Below are positions 27,601 to 37,700 of a stretch of 40,442 nucleotides of DNA, one piece after another. Source of the DNA: a virus; IMG/VR virus record IMGVR_UViG_3300008267_000398, positions 7,480-47,921 of that record. One strand, given 5' to 3'. The translations under genes were made by a program, and so were the position numbers. Position 1 is the stretch's first letter. Each line of letters starts with the position of its first letter. The notes under the pieces were generated by a model, which was given only the letters and a program-made list of their open reading frames with translations, had not been told where the DNA came from and ran no database searches.

Positions 27601-30122
27601 CAATTTCTATTACACAAACTGGATTGACGGAAAATTATATGCAGTATCTTCCTGATATTGAATATTTTCAAGTTTTAACCGGTATGTCAGTTTCAAATTT
27701 TTTAACACAATCTGATACTTCAACATCCTTTTTTCCAAAAGATTACCTTAAACATATAATATCATACGATACTGTTGATAAGAATAATAACATACAAACA
27801 CCACCACAAACAATAACAACAACAGACGCTAATGGTAATTCAATATCACTTGACACTAATAATTTTGTTGCTTTAGAAATGATTGAAAATTATGATACAG
27901 AATATGAAGTTATAATTTTAGTTAGAGGTGTTGACCCATACACAGAAAAACAGATAATAAAATATGATTTATCTAAAATTTTCGGACATACAACACCAAA
28001 TACAATCACAATACAAGGTTCGTATTATCTGAATATCCCAATTCAATCAGGACTTATAACACCTAAAACACATAACACACCCAATAATACAATATCAACT
28101 GGTGTTTATTTCCCATCATATACTTTTACACCATCAAATAGTTATTCTGCTTTTACATCAATAAATCCTTATTATTATTTATCAACCGATGATACAACAT
28201 TGAATATATACTCAAATGGTGGTTCAACATATAAAAGTATTCCTACCGCAACATTAACAATTGGTTCATATGGTAATCCAAATACAACATCAAATCAATC
28301 GTTACAATTATATAGAAATCAATCAAATTTCATCGGTGGTGGGTCTTTTATTGGTTTAGAACAATATGTTGACACAACAATTATTGGTGCGTATAGGTCT
28401 AATTGTTGGACCGATACACAAGTTGGGTATCCTAAATACGAATCGAATATTTCTAATTGTACAACAACATCTGAAATTGTTTACACATTATATTCTGCTG
28501 CTTATTACAAATACACAAATTCTGGTGAATTAACCGGTGTTAATTTTTCTGATAGTAATAATATCGTAATGAGAAGTGATAGATTACCAACATCGTCTTG
28601 TATTGAAGATGGTCCAGGACCAAGAACCGGTTACGCCCTCCATCAAAATAATAATTTCTGTTATTATACTGCCGATGGTGCTACATCAAACCCAACTCAA
28701 GGAATAGCTGGTGCCTTACCATCTGGAGAAAGTTTTGATAATGATTTAGGTGGTCTAACACAAACATTAAGTTGTGATGGTATGGTTTCATTAGAATGTT
28801 ACCAAGGTACTGGAACTGGTGTTACCGTAAATCAAAATTGTTCAGTTCCAACCAATAGAGTTGTTAATGGTTGTTTTTGTTTATTAAATAAAAAATATCT
28901 TGCTGAGTACGGAAGTGACGCAAAATTGTTTTTAGAATGGAAAGCTAGATTTACTATTACATTTGCCGCTTGTAGAGGTGTATTCGCTCAAACATTCCAA
29001 AATAACTGGGTAAATGGTGTTTTATATATGTTTTCGTTTAATAAAACTGCAATTTATCCGATAAATAATGTAAGTAACCCAACATACACCTATTGTGATG
29101 ATGTTATATTATTTAATGACATTAACAATGGTTTTTACTATAGGTCATCACCTTGGGATGGTAATAATTTTATTGGTAAAAATAGTCCCACACCACCAAG
29201 TTCTTGGCCGGCAAAACTAATAAATGATTATCCTGGTCTTGGTTATAATAAAAAACAAATACAATTTCCAACTACAATTACAGATTTAGGACCAAGAGAA
29301 AGTTTTATTTCAGAAATTTGTAATAATAGTAATTTTAATTCGTATTTTGTTGATAGAGTTAAATCAACATCATATCAAGATTTATCGGATATTATCCAAG
29401 TTGGTTTCCTATCACGAATGTTAAATGAAAACTTTAGGAAATCTGTATTACCAATTTCGAACCCAGCTGGAGACAATACAGAAGGAAAAGGTATTATTCA
29501 ATTCTTTAATAGTGATAGAAAGGGTGATAGAATTGATGGTGATTTCGCTCAAATGTTTTCAATAAACTCCGAATGGAGAGTTAGTCCATTTATATCAGAA
29601 AATTACCCAAATCCAAACTCAATTTATTTTGGAAGTGATTTACAATCACAACCAAGTGCAGTATTTGGTGTATTTTTTGAATCACCACAAATTGATTTTA
29701 GTAGTAGAAGAAACTTATCACCAGGGTTTGAAACGATAAATTTTGCACCATTATTACAAAATTATTACGGATATCCGAAAACACAAGATGTTCCACATTA
29801 TAGATGGGATATAACAGATGGTGCTAATAGTATTTTTGGTTCTGAAAATAACAACTGGTATACAGATGTTCTATCGTCTGGTGGTTTCTACACTAAAGGT
29901 TATCAAGATTTAGATTTTTACACACCTAATGAATATTTCCAAGCTAATCCAACACCAACTGGATTCTTAACTAATTTTACACCAATTGGTGACCCAGAAC
30001 CAGCTAGAGATACAACAGGTAATTATGTTGTTGGTGCTCCATACCATTTTTATTTTGGTTTAAATAATGGAAAAACAGCAATCGATAAATTCGTTAAACT
30101 TTATATAACAACAGAAGGATAA
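24669..30122 (+). CDS. Giant baseplate-region protein with carboxypeptidase-regulatory-like domain and internal membrane segments
   Basis: An 1,817-residue protein. Residues ~48-180 resemble a carboxypeptidase-regulatory-like beta sandwich (VVVGRVLVNGGFGIPNAKV, then TNDSGDFMIFGVPTGTQTLV). Residues ~570-700 are strikingly hydrophobic: NFDFIFFVFNILINIL and FPILVLLFVAHLISF, then LKYVLIIFGIYL, and a second block around WIRLIAYAVYLSAVAIF and ALTFTSFAVAVAL, giving about four possible membrane helices. A cysteine cluster (CNNCDCEC, ~712-719) follows at once. The remaining ~1,100 residues are Asn/Ser/Thr-rich and beta-like, as in tail proteins. No signal peptide is seen. The ending overlaps the next ATG by one base (TAATG). 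Position after gp6 suggests a peripheral baseplate protein; an envelope-penetrating role is speculation. Confidence 0.7.
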   Translation: MPKSYRIRTEIGQDKYVNVKLEQDFEQLEILSLKINESDIYTRVCSDYGVVVGRVLVNGGFGIPNAKVSVFVPLTQEDETNPIISELYPYKTLSDLNEEGYRYNLLPKDPSYSVHAVTGTFPTRQEVLLDQSYIEVYDKYYKYSVKTNDSGDFMIFGVPTGTQTLVMDVDLSDIGCFSLAPQDLIDAGVANPSQVNGNRFKSSTNLSELPQIKTLNKVIEISPFWGDVDICQFGITRVDFDLTAEANIKIEPTAVFMGSIMSTSDDDALKTNCKPKNNTGNLCELVAGPGQILAIRQTIFPDQNNLPILEEYQFEQNGKVIDGDGSFLVNVPMNIDYVITNEFGQQVISNDPKKGIPTKGRYRFKFKWENEQGLQNEFLRANFLVPNIKEHGWVSSNTDPFNPNSATLFPITLPVGIISGSTSVPGTGGIIFDGSVNSSNLTVLINNQPYYGDITSIPVSAGNTIQVVSNPTDNTQPQTINFKFLPQGYFDVLKSYAFSLDWDDYNDKQIAINCEDTFYEFNYNKVYTTAMFLDRYKNGLGRARHLGIKEIDNRSCKTTVNTFPVNDAIRNFDFIFFVFNILINILSFPILVLLFVAHLISFIWPILKYVLIIFGIYLTYDAGVAAVQALQTSAQSINAAAGIFSANIGGPIINTGWFLEWIRLIAYAVYLSAVAIFKVALALTFTSFAVAVALKVKGFPRIGLPMISYPECNNCDCECGNAEMDDNFDSNTIQSQIDSNQQGSNNTLANSNSFLAPINISQTYNLVNHPNLENRPLFEQDDDNRGYFYESSTAWDYNLESLINRLVEKQITNDVVANASVDFRRMFSGWEDTDLNNFNKFKAPQPFLFWGDKVSGSNDDPRIFGRPKAESYPQKLNEFNTRDNFFSGVNEITTTINPLLSNPSFKDNVIVLLSKQGTTSQMGVGNIITFQDPNKSNGNINLTGATTNQFGLNSITGTSISSQTTLPIQIQHSTGISTISITQTGLTENYMQYLPDIEYFQVLTGMSVSNFLTQSDTSTSFFPKDYLKHIISYDTVDKNNNIQTPPQTITTTDANGNSISLDTNNFVALEMIENYDTEYEVIILVRGVDPYTEKQIIKYDLSKIFGHTTPNTITIQGSYYLNIPIQSGLITPKTHNTPNNTISTGVYFPSYTFTPSNSYSAFTSINPYYYLSTDDTTLNIYSNGGSTYKSIPTATLTIGSYGNPNTTSNQSLQLYRNQSNFIGGGSFIGLEQYVDTTIIGAYRSNCWTDTQVGYPKYESNISNCTTTSEIVYTLYSAAYYKYTNSGELTGVNFSDSNNIVMRSDRLPTSSCIEDGPGPRTGYALHQNNNFCYYTADGATSNPTQGIAGALPSGESFDNDLGGLTQTLSCDGMVSLECYQGTGTGVTVNQNCSVPTNRVVNGCFCLLNKKYLAEYGSDAKLFLEWKARFTITFAACRGVFAQTFQNNWVNGVLYMFSFNKTAIYPINNVSNPTYTYCDDVILFNDINNGFYYRSSPWDGNNFIGKNSPTPPSSWPAKLINDYPGLGYNKKQIQFPTTITDLGPRESFISEICNNSNFNSYFVDRVKSTSYQDLSDIIQVGFLSRMLNENFRKSVLPISNPAGDNTEGKGIIQFFNSDRKGDRIDGDFAQMFSINSEWRVSPFISENYPNPNSIYFGSDLQSQPSAVFGVFFESPQIDFSSRRNLSPGFETINFAPLLQNYYGYPKTQDVPHYRWDITDGANSIFGSENNNWYTDVLSSGGFYTKGYQDLDFYTPNEYFQANPTPTGFLTNFTPIGDPEPARDTTGNYVVGAPYHFYFGLNNGKTAIDKFVKLYITTEG

Positions 30123-31861
30123 TGGGAATTGATAATACAACAACAATTGTTTTAGGTAACGAAAGATTTAAATCATCACAGAATACCGATTTATCTTTGG
30201 ATATAACACTTAATGGTGAACAAAAAGAAATCATTGAGTTTGATAGGAATGTGGATTTAAGTTTACAAAGTGTTTTTGATGAAGAAAGACAAAATTCAAC
30301 AATATTTAGACCAACTTGTAAATATTCATTTATTTTCCAAAATGAATTAATTGGTAATACAACTTATGTTCCATTTAGGAATAATCTGTATTATACAAAT
30401 GCTATCAATAATACGATTTCCCAAATTACAAATCCAAACACACCCTGGGAAGGTTATCCGCAATATTTTGAATTTGATTTTGTTAGAACCGACAATAATA
30501 CACCTGGTTATACACAACCACCAAATAATCATTTAACTTTTATAAACAAAAGCGCTAGCACATATAATTGGTCTAATTACATTACATATGCATTTGATAA
30601 CGATTACGATAAACCATTATATGTAATTGACCCAGAAACCCAAGCTTCTTGGTATTGGTTAGCAAATGATGGAATTCCATTTTATATTTCAGTTGGAACG
30701 GATCAAAACCCAAATGAAATATCATTCAAATGTCCAATGAAACACGGATTACAATCCGGTGAATATGTTCGACTACCTTTTGATTATAATGGGACAGATA
30801 TTTTCCAAATTAGTAGTTTAGGTGATGTTGGATACGATAGTGATTTGTATATATTCAATATTGATAATATTGGATATACAGGAACAACATTCCAATCAGG
30901 AACAATTGGTAATTTTAAACGAATTTTAAATAATGAAAATGTTAATGAAACAACATCAAAATATTATGTAAGGATTCATAAAGTTTTAACTGAAGCTGAT
31001 TGTGCGGTTTTATTAAAGGCCGGATTCGAGCTCAATAATTTTAGGTCAAAAACAAAACTTGAAAAAAGTGTAATCACACCAAATAGTGTTGAAAGAACAT
31101 CAATAAAAGAAGGTAATCAAAGTTATACCCTATCTTTTAATTGTGATATTGATATAAAACCACTAAAAGATAATCAAAAACGACCAATTACAGAATTATT
31201 TTTCACAACGATTTGGAAGGGTTATTTTGGTTGGACCAAAAATTTAAAACAAGGTTTTGATTTTAATGTTCCATTAATTAATAAGTTACCAAATTCTTGG
31301 TGGGATCAAACAAATCCATTATCATCAACTGGTATTCCACAATTACAATACAATTCATCAACAACACCACCACCTCCAGACCCATTCTATTATAATGGTG
31401 ATTTAAATATTGGTGATATTATAGATGGTGCGTATTGTGAATGGAATGATTACGAACAAACGGAAAGGGTTATATCGGATATAAATCATAAAATAACATT
31501 TAATGATAAACATTTTAATGTTCCATCCAAATCACCAGCAACAAACCCACTTGGTTATTATTATAAACCACATTCACCTTTAACTATTAGAGTATTTTCA
31601 GATTATATTGAAGAAGCACCAAGATCTGGTGTTTTAGGTGTTCCGAATTATGCTTACTATTCAAATTTATCAAATAGTTTTAGATGGAGAGAAATATACA
31701 CATATGGTTTTATTGATACATCAGATATTGGTGTTGATTATCCATTTTTAAATGGAAAACACTACCCGTACTCTAATTATATATTTAGAGTATATCCAGA
31801 AGGAATTGGATTGCAAAACATAAATGAAATTACAACACCTACTGTAGATGAGTGTGAATAA
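30122..31861 (+). CDS. Baseplate/tail structural protein, unassigned
   Basis: A 579-residue protein that I cannot match to a named family. Composition is that of a virion beta protein: rich in Asn, Tyr, Thr and Pro, with no membrane segment or catalytic motif. It contains a Pro run (TTPPPPDPFYYNG), many aromatic residues (SWYWLANDG, SWWDQTNP) and a C-terminal part with YEYYSNLSN-like segments (PNYAYYSNLSNSFRWREIY). Its start overlaps the previous stop (TAATG) and its end overlaps the next gene by 14 bases, so it is translated as part of one late operon. A peripheral baseplate or fibre-attachment role is inferred from position only. Confidence 0.65.
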   Translation: MGIDNTTTIVLGNERFKSSQNTDLSLDITLNGEQKEIIEFDRNVDLSLQSVFDEERQNSTIFRPTCKYSFIFQNELIGNTTYVPFRNNLYYTNAINNTISQITNPNTPWEGYPQYFEFDFVRTDNNTPGYTQPPNNHLTFINKSASTYNWSNYITYAFDNDYDKPLYVIDPETQASWYWLANDGIPFYISVGTDQNPNEISFKCPMKHGLQSGEYVRLPFDYNGTDIFQISSLGDVGYDSDLYIFNIDNIGYTGTTFQSGTIGNFKRILNNENVNETTSKYYVRIHKVLTEADCAVLLKAGFELNNFRSKTKLEKSVITPNSVERTSIKEGNQSYTLSFNCDIDIKPLKDNQKRPITELFFTTIWKGYFGWTKNLKQGFDFNVPLINKLPNSWWDQTNPLSSTGIPQLQYNSSTTPPPPDPFYYNGDLNIGDIIDGAYCEWNDYEQTERVISDINHKITFNDKHFNVPSKSPATNPLGYYYKPHSPLTIRVFSDYIEEAPRSGVLGVPNYAYYSNLSNSFRWREIYTYGFIDTSDIGVDYPFLNGKHYPYSNYIFRVYPEGIGLQNINEITTPTVDECE

Positions 31862-32660
31862 AGTTAAAATAGTTCTTCCGGATACTGATAAGTATGTTAA
31901 TATACCTGTGGAATTGAAATGGGATTTTACCGGTAGGGATGATAGTATTGAAGAATATCAAAGAGAAATGGTTAAGGAAGTTATTGGTATTGCCAATGAT
32001 TTTGAAACTTTACGATTCACACATAATCAATTTTTAAATCAATCAACAGAAATAAATTATGAGTTTTCATTTTTTGATAATTCACAACCAATAACCGCAA
32101 CAACATTAACAATTGGTAATTGGGATGTATCATATCAGAATCAAGGGTTTACGCCTGCTGACATTTATTACTTTACAAAACCATTCACAAAGTCATTCTT
32201 TAAATTGGATTTTTATGATACACCAGAAGATAAAACACAAACATTATATTTTTCAATAATATTACCAGTTCAACAAGGACAATTTGAAAATAATATTTTA
32301 CTTTCAACACTATTACCACTTGTTGATATTAAAAAACCAAAGTTTAATTTGGATTATATTGGTGATAAAGAAGGGTTTTTTATTTATTGGTTAAGAAAAA
32401 GAGATTTTATAAATATTGATGAGTTTTATATGTCAGCGAAGTTCTTCAATGGAAGAAGAGGTGTTTACTCAACAATGACAAATAAAGTTCAACCACAAAT
32501 AACACCATCAAGATTTAATTTCTTGGGTGGTGATTATTTTTATTATAAAGTTAATTTGGATTACACAACAAACACATATGAGGTCTTTGAAACCTCAACA
32601 AACACGAGGGTTGGAGATTCTACCAATCCGATAAAATGGTATGAATATGTAAATCCATAA
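31848..32660 (+). CDS. Baseplate/tail structural protein, unassigned
   Basis: A 270-residue protein of unknown function. The start at 31848 overlaps the upstream gene by 14 bases (ATGAGTGTGAATAA), and the stop overlaps the next start (TAATG). The sequence is beta-rich and aromatic: TDKYVNIPVELKWDF near the N-terminus, then IGNWDVSYQNQGF and a central hydrophobic strand LYFSIILPVQQGQF. The N-terminal D-K-Y-V-N-I/V phrase also appears at the start of the 1,817-residue protein (GQDKYVNVKLEQDF), hinting at a small shared structural element, though this is a short match. No signal peptide or membrane segment is seen. Confidence 0.65.
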   Translation: MSVNKVKIVLPDTDKYVNIPVELKWDFTGRDDSIEEYQREMVKEVIGIANDFETLRFTHNQFLNQSTEINYEFSFFDNSQPITATTLTIGNWDVSYQNQGFTPADIYYFTKPFTKSFFKLDFYDTPEDKTQTLYFSIILPVQQGQFENNILLSTLLPLVDIKKPKFNLDYIGDKEGFFIYWLRKRDFINIDEFYMSAKFFNGRRGVYSTMTNKVQPQITPSRFNFLGGDYFYYKVNLDYTTNTYEVFETSTNTRVGDSTNPIKWYEYVNP

Positions 32661-33835
32661 TGGAAGAACAAAAATATTATTTTAAAATATCACCAGAGAA
32701 TATAATCTCGGATTTAACTAATGTGGTTTATACCGCAGGGACAGAGGTTATTTATGATATTGATAAATGTTGTTATATTACAGCAACAACCGAGAATACA
32801 ATTACTGGAACAACCGGACTTTATCTTTCGATGCAAGATATTTTATCTGGTGGGACTAATGGAACATCATTACTAACAGGACTAACAATACCTATTTTAT
32901 TTACACAAACCGCTGTTGATATTGGATATTATTCGACATTTGATGGTGCTATTTTACAAAAAGATGTGATTAATAATTTTATTTTCACAGGAAACACATT
33001 AAACCCATTTGATTACATTTTTTATAACACATCAGAACAAGAACTGGTAAAATTTCTTGGTCTTATCACATATAAATTAGATTGGGGTGATGGTTCACCA
33101 GAAATAACATTAACATCGTCTGGACCAATAACACATACTTATCCATCTTCAAATGGAACATATGTGATTAAAATGACCGCTAATTCACCTTGGGGTATAT
33201 CATTGGTTGAAAAAACAATCACAGTTCCCGTAACTCAAACAACAATACCAAACCCATATGGGGTTGCAACATTTTTTCCTGCGGGTGGAAACTGGACTGG
33301 AACACCGATAAATTATGATTACATTTTTAGTGGAGATTCAAATACAAATTTAGCTGATTTTTATAGTAGTAATTACACATCAGTTCCATTTATTATCAGT
33401 GGTTATACTGAATCATCAATAAATGATTTAACACAATATGGACCAAAATATAATTTATTAGGTGGTAAATTTAAAGTTGGTGTCCAAGTTACCGGAACAA
33501 CTGGATGTGTTGGTACGGTATGGGGGCCTGACCCACAGAATACATATACAGCATATACTATAAACAATATTGACTATTATGACTTTGAGGACTATACCTT
33601 ATATGTAACATATTCTTCCGGATTTACACAAAATGATTTAGTAATGTCCGCATTAACAAAAAATGAAGGATTATTAAATGTGATTGCACAACCAGAAGTT
33701 CAAACAAATGTATTTGTTGAACGAGGAAAACAAGCTGTCCTTGAGTATATGGAAAGATTAGGTGAAGTTGATAATGTTGGGGATTTAGAAAAATACGGAT
33801 ATGGATTTTTCAAGGTCAAAAAAGATACTGCATAA
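32660..33835 (+). CDS. Tail/fibre-associated protein with PKD-like domain
   Basis: A 391-residue protein. Residues ~125-195 form a PKD-type beta sandwich: YKLDWGDGSPEITLTSSG, then GPITHTYPSSNGTYVIKMTA, ending in a VEKTITVPV strand. The W-G-D-G and H-x-Y...G-x-Y pattern is diagnostic of PKD domains, which mediate binding or spacing on extracellular proteins. The N-terminal segment and C-terminal half are unassigned; the C-terminus (FVERGKQAVLEYMERLGEV, YGYGFFKVKKD) is helical and may dock to the baseplate. It starts at a TAATG overlap and is followed by a 42-base gap with a promoter-like motif. Confidence 0.7.
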   Translation: MEEQKYYFKISPENIISDLTNVVYTAGTEVIYDIDKCCYITATTENTITGTTGLYLSMQDILSGGTNGTSLLTGLTIPILFTQTAVDIGYYSTFDGAILQKDVINNFIFTGNTLNPFDYIFYNTSEQELVKFLGLITYKLDWGDGSPEITLTSSGPITHTYPSSNGTYVIKMTANSPWGISLVEKTITVPVTQTTIPNPYGVATFFPAGGNWTGTPINYDYIFSGDSNTNLADFYSSNYTSVPFIISGYTESSINDLTQYGPKYNLLGGKFKVGVQVTGTTGCVGTVWGPDPQNTYTAYTINNIDYYDFEDYTLYVTYSSGFTQNDLVMSALTKNEGLLNVIAQPEVQTNVFVERGKQAVLEYMERLGEVDNVGDLEKYGYGFFKVKKDTA

Positions 33836-33836
33836 G

Positions 33837-33844
33837 TATTTATA
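33837..33844 (+). promoter_or_regulatory. TATTTATA promoter-like motif
   Basis: Exact copy of the core motif, in one of the few gaps of the late operon; it ends 33 bases before the GTG start at 33878. Confidence 0.4.
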
Positions 33845-33877
33845 ACAAAAGAACAATAAATTTTTAAAACATAAGAA

Positions 33878-34783
33878 GTGGCAGTTGGCACATATGGAAC
33901 CATAAGAAGCGCGGATGTCAGTCCGGACGATGTTGAGGTAATATTAAATTATACCCCAAGTAGAGATTCAACTGAAAATTTTGTTTTAACAAAACTTGAT
34001 GCTAAAACAATATTAAGACCATATTTCCACAATTCAAATACTGGTGGATCAAATAATGAATTACTTGGTGGTCTTTATAATCTAAAATTACCAGCCGACC
34101 AGTTTAATAAACTTGGTATTTATACACTTTATATTAGACCGGCTGAAATTAGAACAACAATTACTGATTGTGGTATTTTATCAGCATTACCAAATGTTAA
34201 AGGGATTGTTATTGATTTAAACAATGTTCCACAACAATTTAGGAATAAGTTTGTAAATCAAGGACTCGTTGGGTTTAGAGTTGAATATCTAAATTCTGAT
34301 GGTAGTAAAATCCCAAACTTTTTTAGGGTTATTACATCATCATTTTATTGTGAACCAGTGGTTCAAAACTTAACAAATACAAGTCAAAAATCAATTAGAT
34401 ATATCTATGTTGAAGGGACATCAAACCTATTATTTTGCACATTATCACCGTCTTCTTCACCGACAAATAAACCAAATGCTACACCTTTTATCGGTCAACC
34501 GAATCAAAATATTATTATAACAAACACATATTTTAATCCAATTACAACAGAAATTGAAATTGTAGATCAAGATATTTCAACACTTGCTATCGCTCTTTAT
34601 GGTAATCAAACTAAATCTATGGATGATGGTATTTACACAATTTACGATAGTGGTAATAATATTTACAAACAATACAATTTATACGAAATTAGAGACCAAT
34701 TTAATAACTTACTTTATGAAGTTAGACAAGATAGAGGTAATAATATTGATTTTAGCAAAGCTTTCAATAACATAACCGGATAA
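33878..34783 (+). CDS. Baseplate/tail structural protein, unassigned
   Basis: A 301-residue protein starting with GTG (MAVGTYGTIRSADVS...). GTG is favoured because the coding sequence fits from there and the preceding A-rich stretch is typical of starts here; no in-frame ATG precedes it. The sequence is beta-rich with paired segments such as LGIYTLYIRPAEIRTTITD and VKGIVIDLNNVPQQFRNKF. The C-terminus (YNLYEIRDQFNNLLYEVRQD) is helical. No family is recognised. Its end overlaps the start of the 1,005-residue gene (TAATG). It may connect the wedge candidate that follows to fibres; this is inferred from adjacency. Confidence 0.65.
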   Translation: MAVGTYGTIRSADVSPDDVEVILNYTPSRDSTENFVLTKLDAKTILRPYFHNSNTGGSNNELLGGLYNLKLPADQFNKLGIYTLYIRPAEIRTTITDCGILSALPNVKGIVIDLNNVPQQFRNKFVNQGLVGFRVEYLNSDGSKIPNFFRVITSSFYCEPVVQNLTNTSQKSIRYIYVEGTSNLLFCTLSPSSSPTNKPNATPFIGQPNQNIIITNTYFNPITTEIEIVDQDISTLAIALYGNQTKSMDDGIYTIYDSGNNIYKQYNLYEIRDQFNNLLYEVRQDRGNNIDFSKAFNNITG

Positions 34784-37700
34784 TGGCTTTAAAGAAATAT
34801 ACTTGCCCCCCACAAACAGCATCTGGAGCTGGAACATTCTCGGACAATTTGGTTGGATTCCAACTTGTCGATGGGGGTGGTTTTACCCAGGGTAATTTTG
34901 AATTTACTGAAAATCTTAACGAAAAGCAAAATAGAAATTTTAATATTGGCTCGTTTTCAGATCCGATAAATTTGGACGCTTTAAATATTGAAAGTGTTGC
35001 ACAATCAAGATTAATTCAAGCGAATAACTTTAGAGTTTATCCAAATTTTGACTTATCACAAGTAACCAATTTTACACTTTATGGTTCATTGGTAAAACGA
35101 GTATCAACATCAATTACAAATATTATTAATTATTTTCCAGCAGCACTTGAAGTGTTACCAACCAAAAGTGATTTTACAACAAGTGAAACTGCACAAAATA
35201 TTATTTACGATCAAGTTGAAGATGTAACAACATTTGAAATACCATTAAGTGTTATTAGGAATCCATTTGATATTGATTATAGTGTAAATGCAATAAGAAA
35301 TTTTGAAGTTAGTGAAATTAGAGTGTCACCGCTTAGAAATTTTACATCAAATTATCAAAACTACGCTGTTTATGTTGATAATAGTCCATATAAAATAATA
35401 AGTTTTTTACCAACAAACACATCATCATCAGTTTTAGATTTTACAATAGAAGGTAATCCTTTTTCTGGTAATTCAATTTCATATCAACAGATAGTAATTA
35501 GGCCAACTGATAATAATGTATCAAAAGTCTTTAATGAAGACTTTGATGTTGTTGAAAAGTTTTTACTCGATAGAAGTTCAGTCCCACAATATACGGCAAA
35601 ATTTGTTGTTTCAAGAGAAGATGAAGATGGAACATATTATTTAACAAATCAAAATTTAACTTTTCCAAAAAATGGTGTTTGGAACTTGGATATTACATCT
35701 GCCGCATTTGACACTTATTTGACACAATTAAATGATTTTACGACAAGTTTAGACACATATAGAACAAACTTGGTTTCAAGGTTTTTAACAACTGGTGCGT
35801 TTAAAGAATTTGACACTGACGACCAAAAAATGGAAAAAGTGTTGCAAATTTATGGTAGAAGCTTTGATGAATCAATGAAATTCATTTTAGCTTTACCAAA
35901 TATGAATAATGTTCACTATATTGTTAAGAATGATATTCCGTCACAATTATTAAAAAATTTAGCACAAACATTAGGTTGGAATACAAACATTTCACCAATT
36001 ACAGAACAAAATTTATTGGATTCCGTTTTTTCAAACGGGTCGAATGGATTTTCTGGAGTTGGAATAGGTCAAACGCCAGAAGAATTAAATTACCAATATT
36101 ATAGAAACTTAATATTAAATTCAGCATATCTTTTTAAATCAAAAGGAACACGAAAATCAATTGAAATCTTATTAAGATTAATTGGAGCGCCAGAAGCACT
36201 CGTTGAATTTAATGAATATATTTATGTTGCCGATCAGAAAATTAACATTGATGATTTCGACAAACAATATGCTTTAATTTCAGGTGGGACATACACACAA
36301 GAATTACCAACACTTGATACTACAGATATATTTTCAATTATGGGAACCACATATACTGGGTTCACAACACAAAGTATTTCATCAAATGTTGATAGTGTTA
36401 TTGAAGACTATCCACTTGACGATGATGGTTACCCAAGTATGCCACAAGCAACAGATTCGTTTTATTATCAAATTGGTGGTGGTTGGTTTGAATCAACACC
36501 TCAACATAGAATGCCAGAAAAGGTTGATATAACGAATAGTGTATTTACTGGTGCGAACCAAAATTTCCAAACAACATTACTTCCATTTAATTATGGAGAA
36601 CAATATCTACAAAGATATAGACAATTTCCATATATGGATTTAGGATTTAGATTAAGAAAGGTTGTTGATAATAAAAAAAGTTGGACTGATGAAGAACCAT
36701 TTTTACGACAAAGTTTTGATGGTAATTTTAACTCGTATTATGAAGTTGGTGATGAAAGATTAACACTTAATGTTAAAAATGTTGATATACATATGAACCC
36801 AGCTCAAGGTTTGGTTTATGATGTGTGGTCGATGTCAAGAATTTACAATTACCCAATACCAAACGAAGGATTGAGATATGTTGAACCAACCAAATGTAAT
36901 CCAAATCCAAATACACCATACCCACAAAGAGGTGGTATTGATTGGACTGAAATTGTTCCAAAACCAAAACAAAAAACATTTTTTGAATTTGCACAGACAT
37001 TTTGGAGAAATATGATAAATGTTAGAAACCGCCAATATATTACAGACGGAAAGACTGGTGGATACCCAACATTACAATCTATTTATTGGAAATATTTAGA
37101 ATCAGAACAAGCAATCAACATCCCAAATGATAATTTCACATATCAAACGATGATGGATTATGTTCACGGACTTGGTGATTATTGGATTAGATTAATCGAA
37201 CAAATGGTTCCTGCAACAACAATATGGAATACCGGTGTTAAATACGAAAACTCAATATTTCATAGACAAAAATTTGTATGGAGAAGACAAGCTGGTTGTC
37301 AAATCATTCCAGTTCCTTGTAATCCTTGCTCACTAATCGGTCAGTTGTTTGCATATGATTGCCCGATTCAGAAAGTAGAATGTTCTTTATATCCTTGGGG
37401 GTCAAACCCTACTGTAAATTCATTTGGTGTTGTTTTATCAAATGTAATAAATAACTATTTGACAACAAATGGGTATGACCCAACAAATGATTGTATTTTA
37501 AATTCAATTACATCAAGTTGGTATGTTGATATAAGAGTAAATGGTGATTTAATCACTTCTACACCATTCTTTAATGGTCTCGGATTTAGTTTAAGTGGAA
37601 CCAGTTATCCAACACCGACAGATTGGATAAACGGAATAAACAATTCAAGTTCTGAACTACAAGTTTATGGGTTAAGCTTTATAATTGATGAAGATAATGA

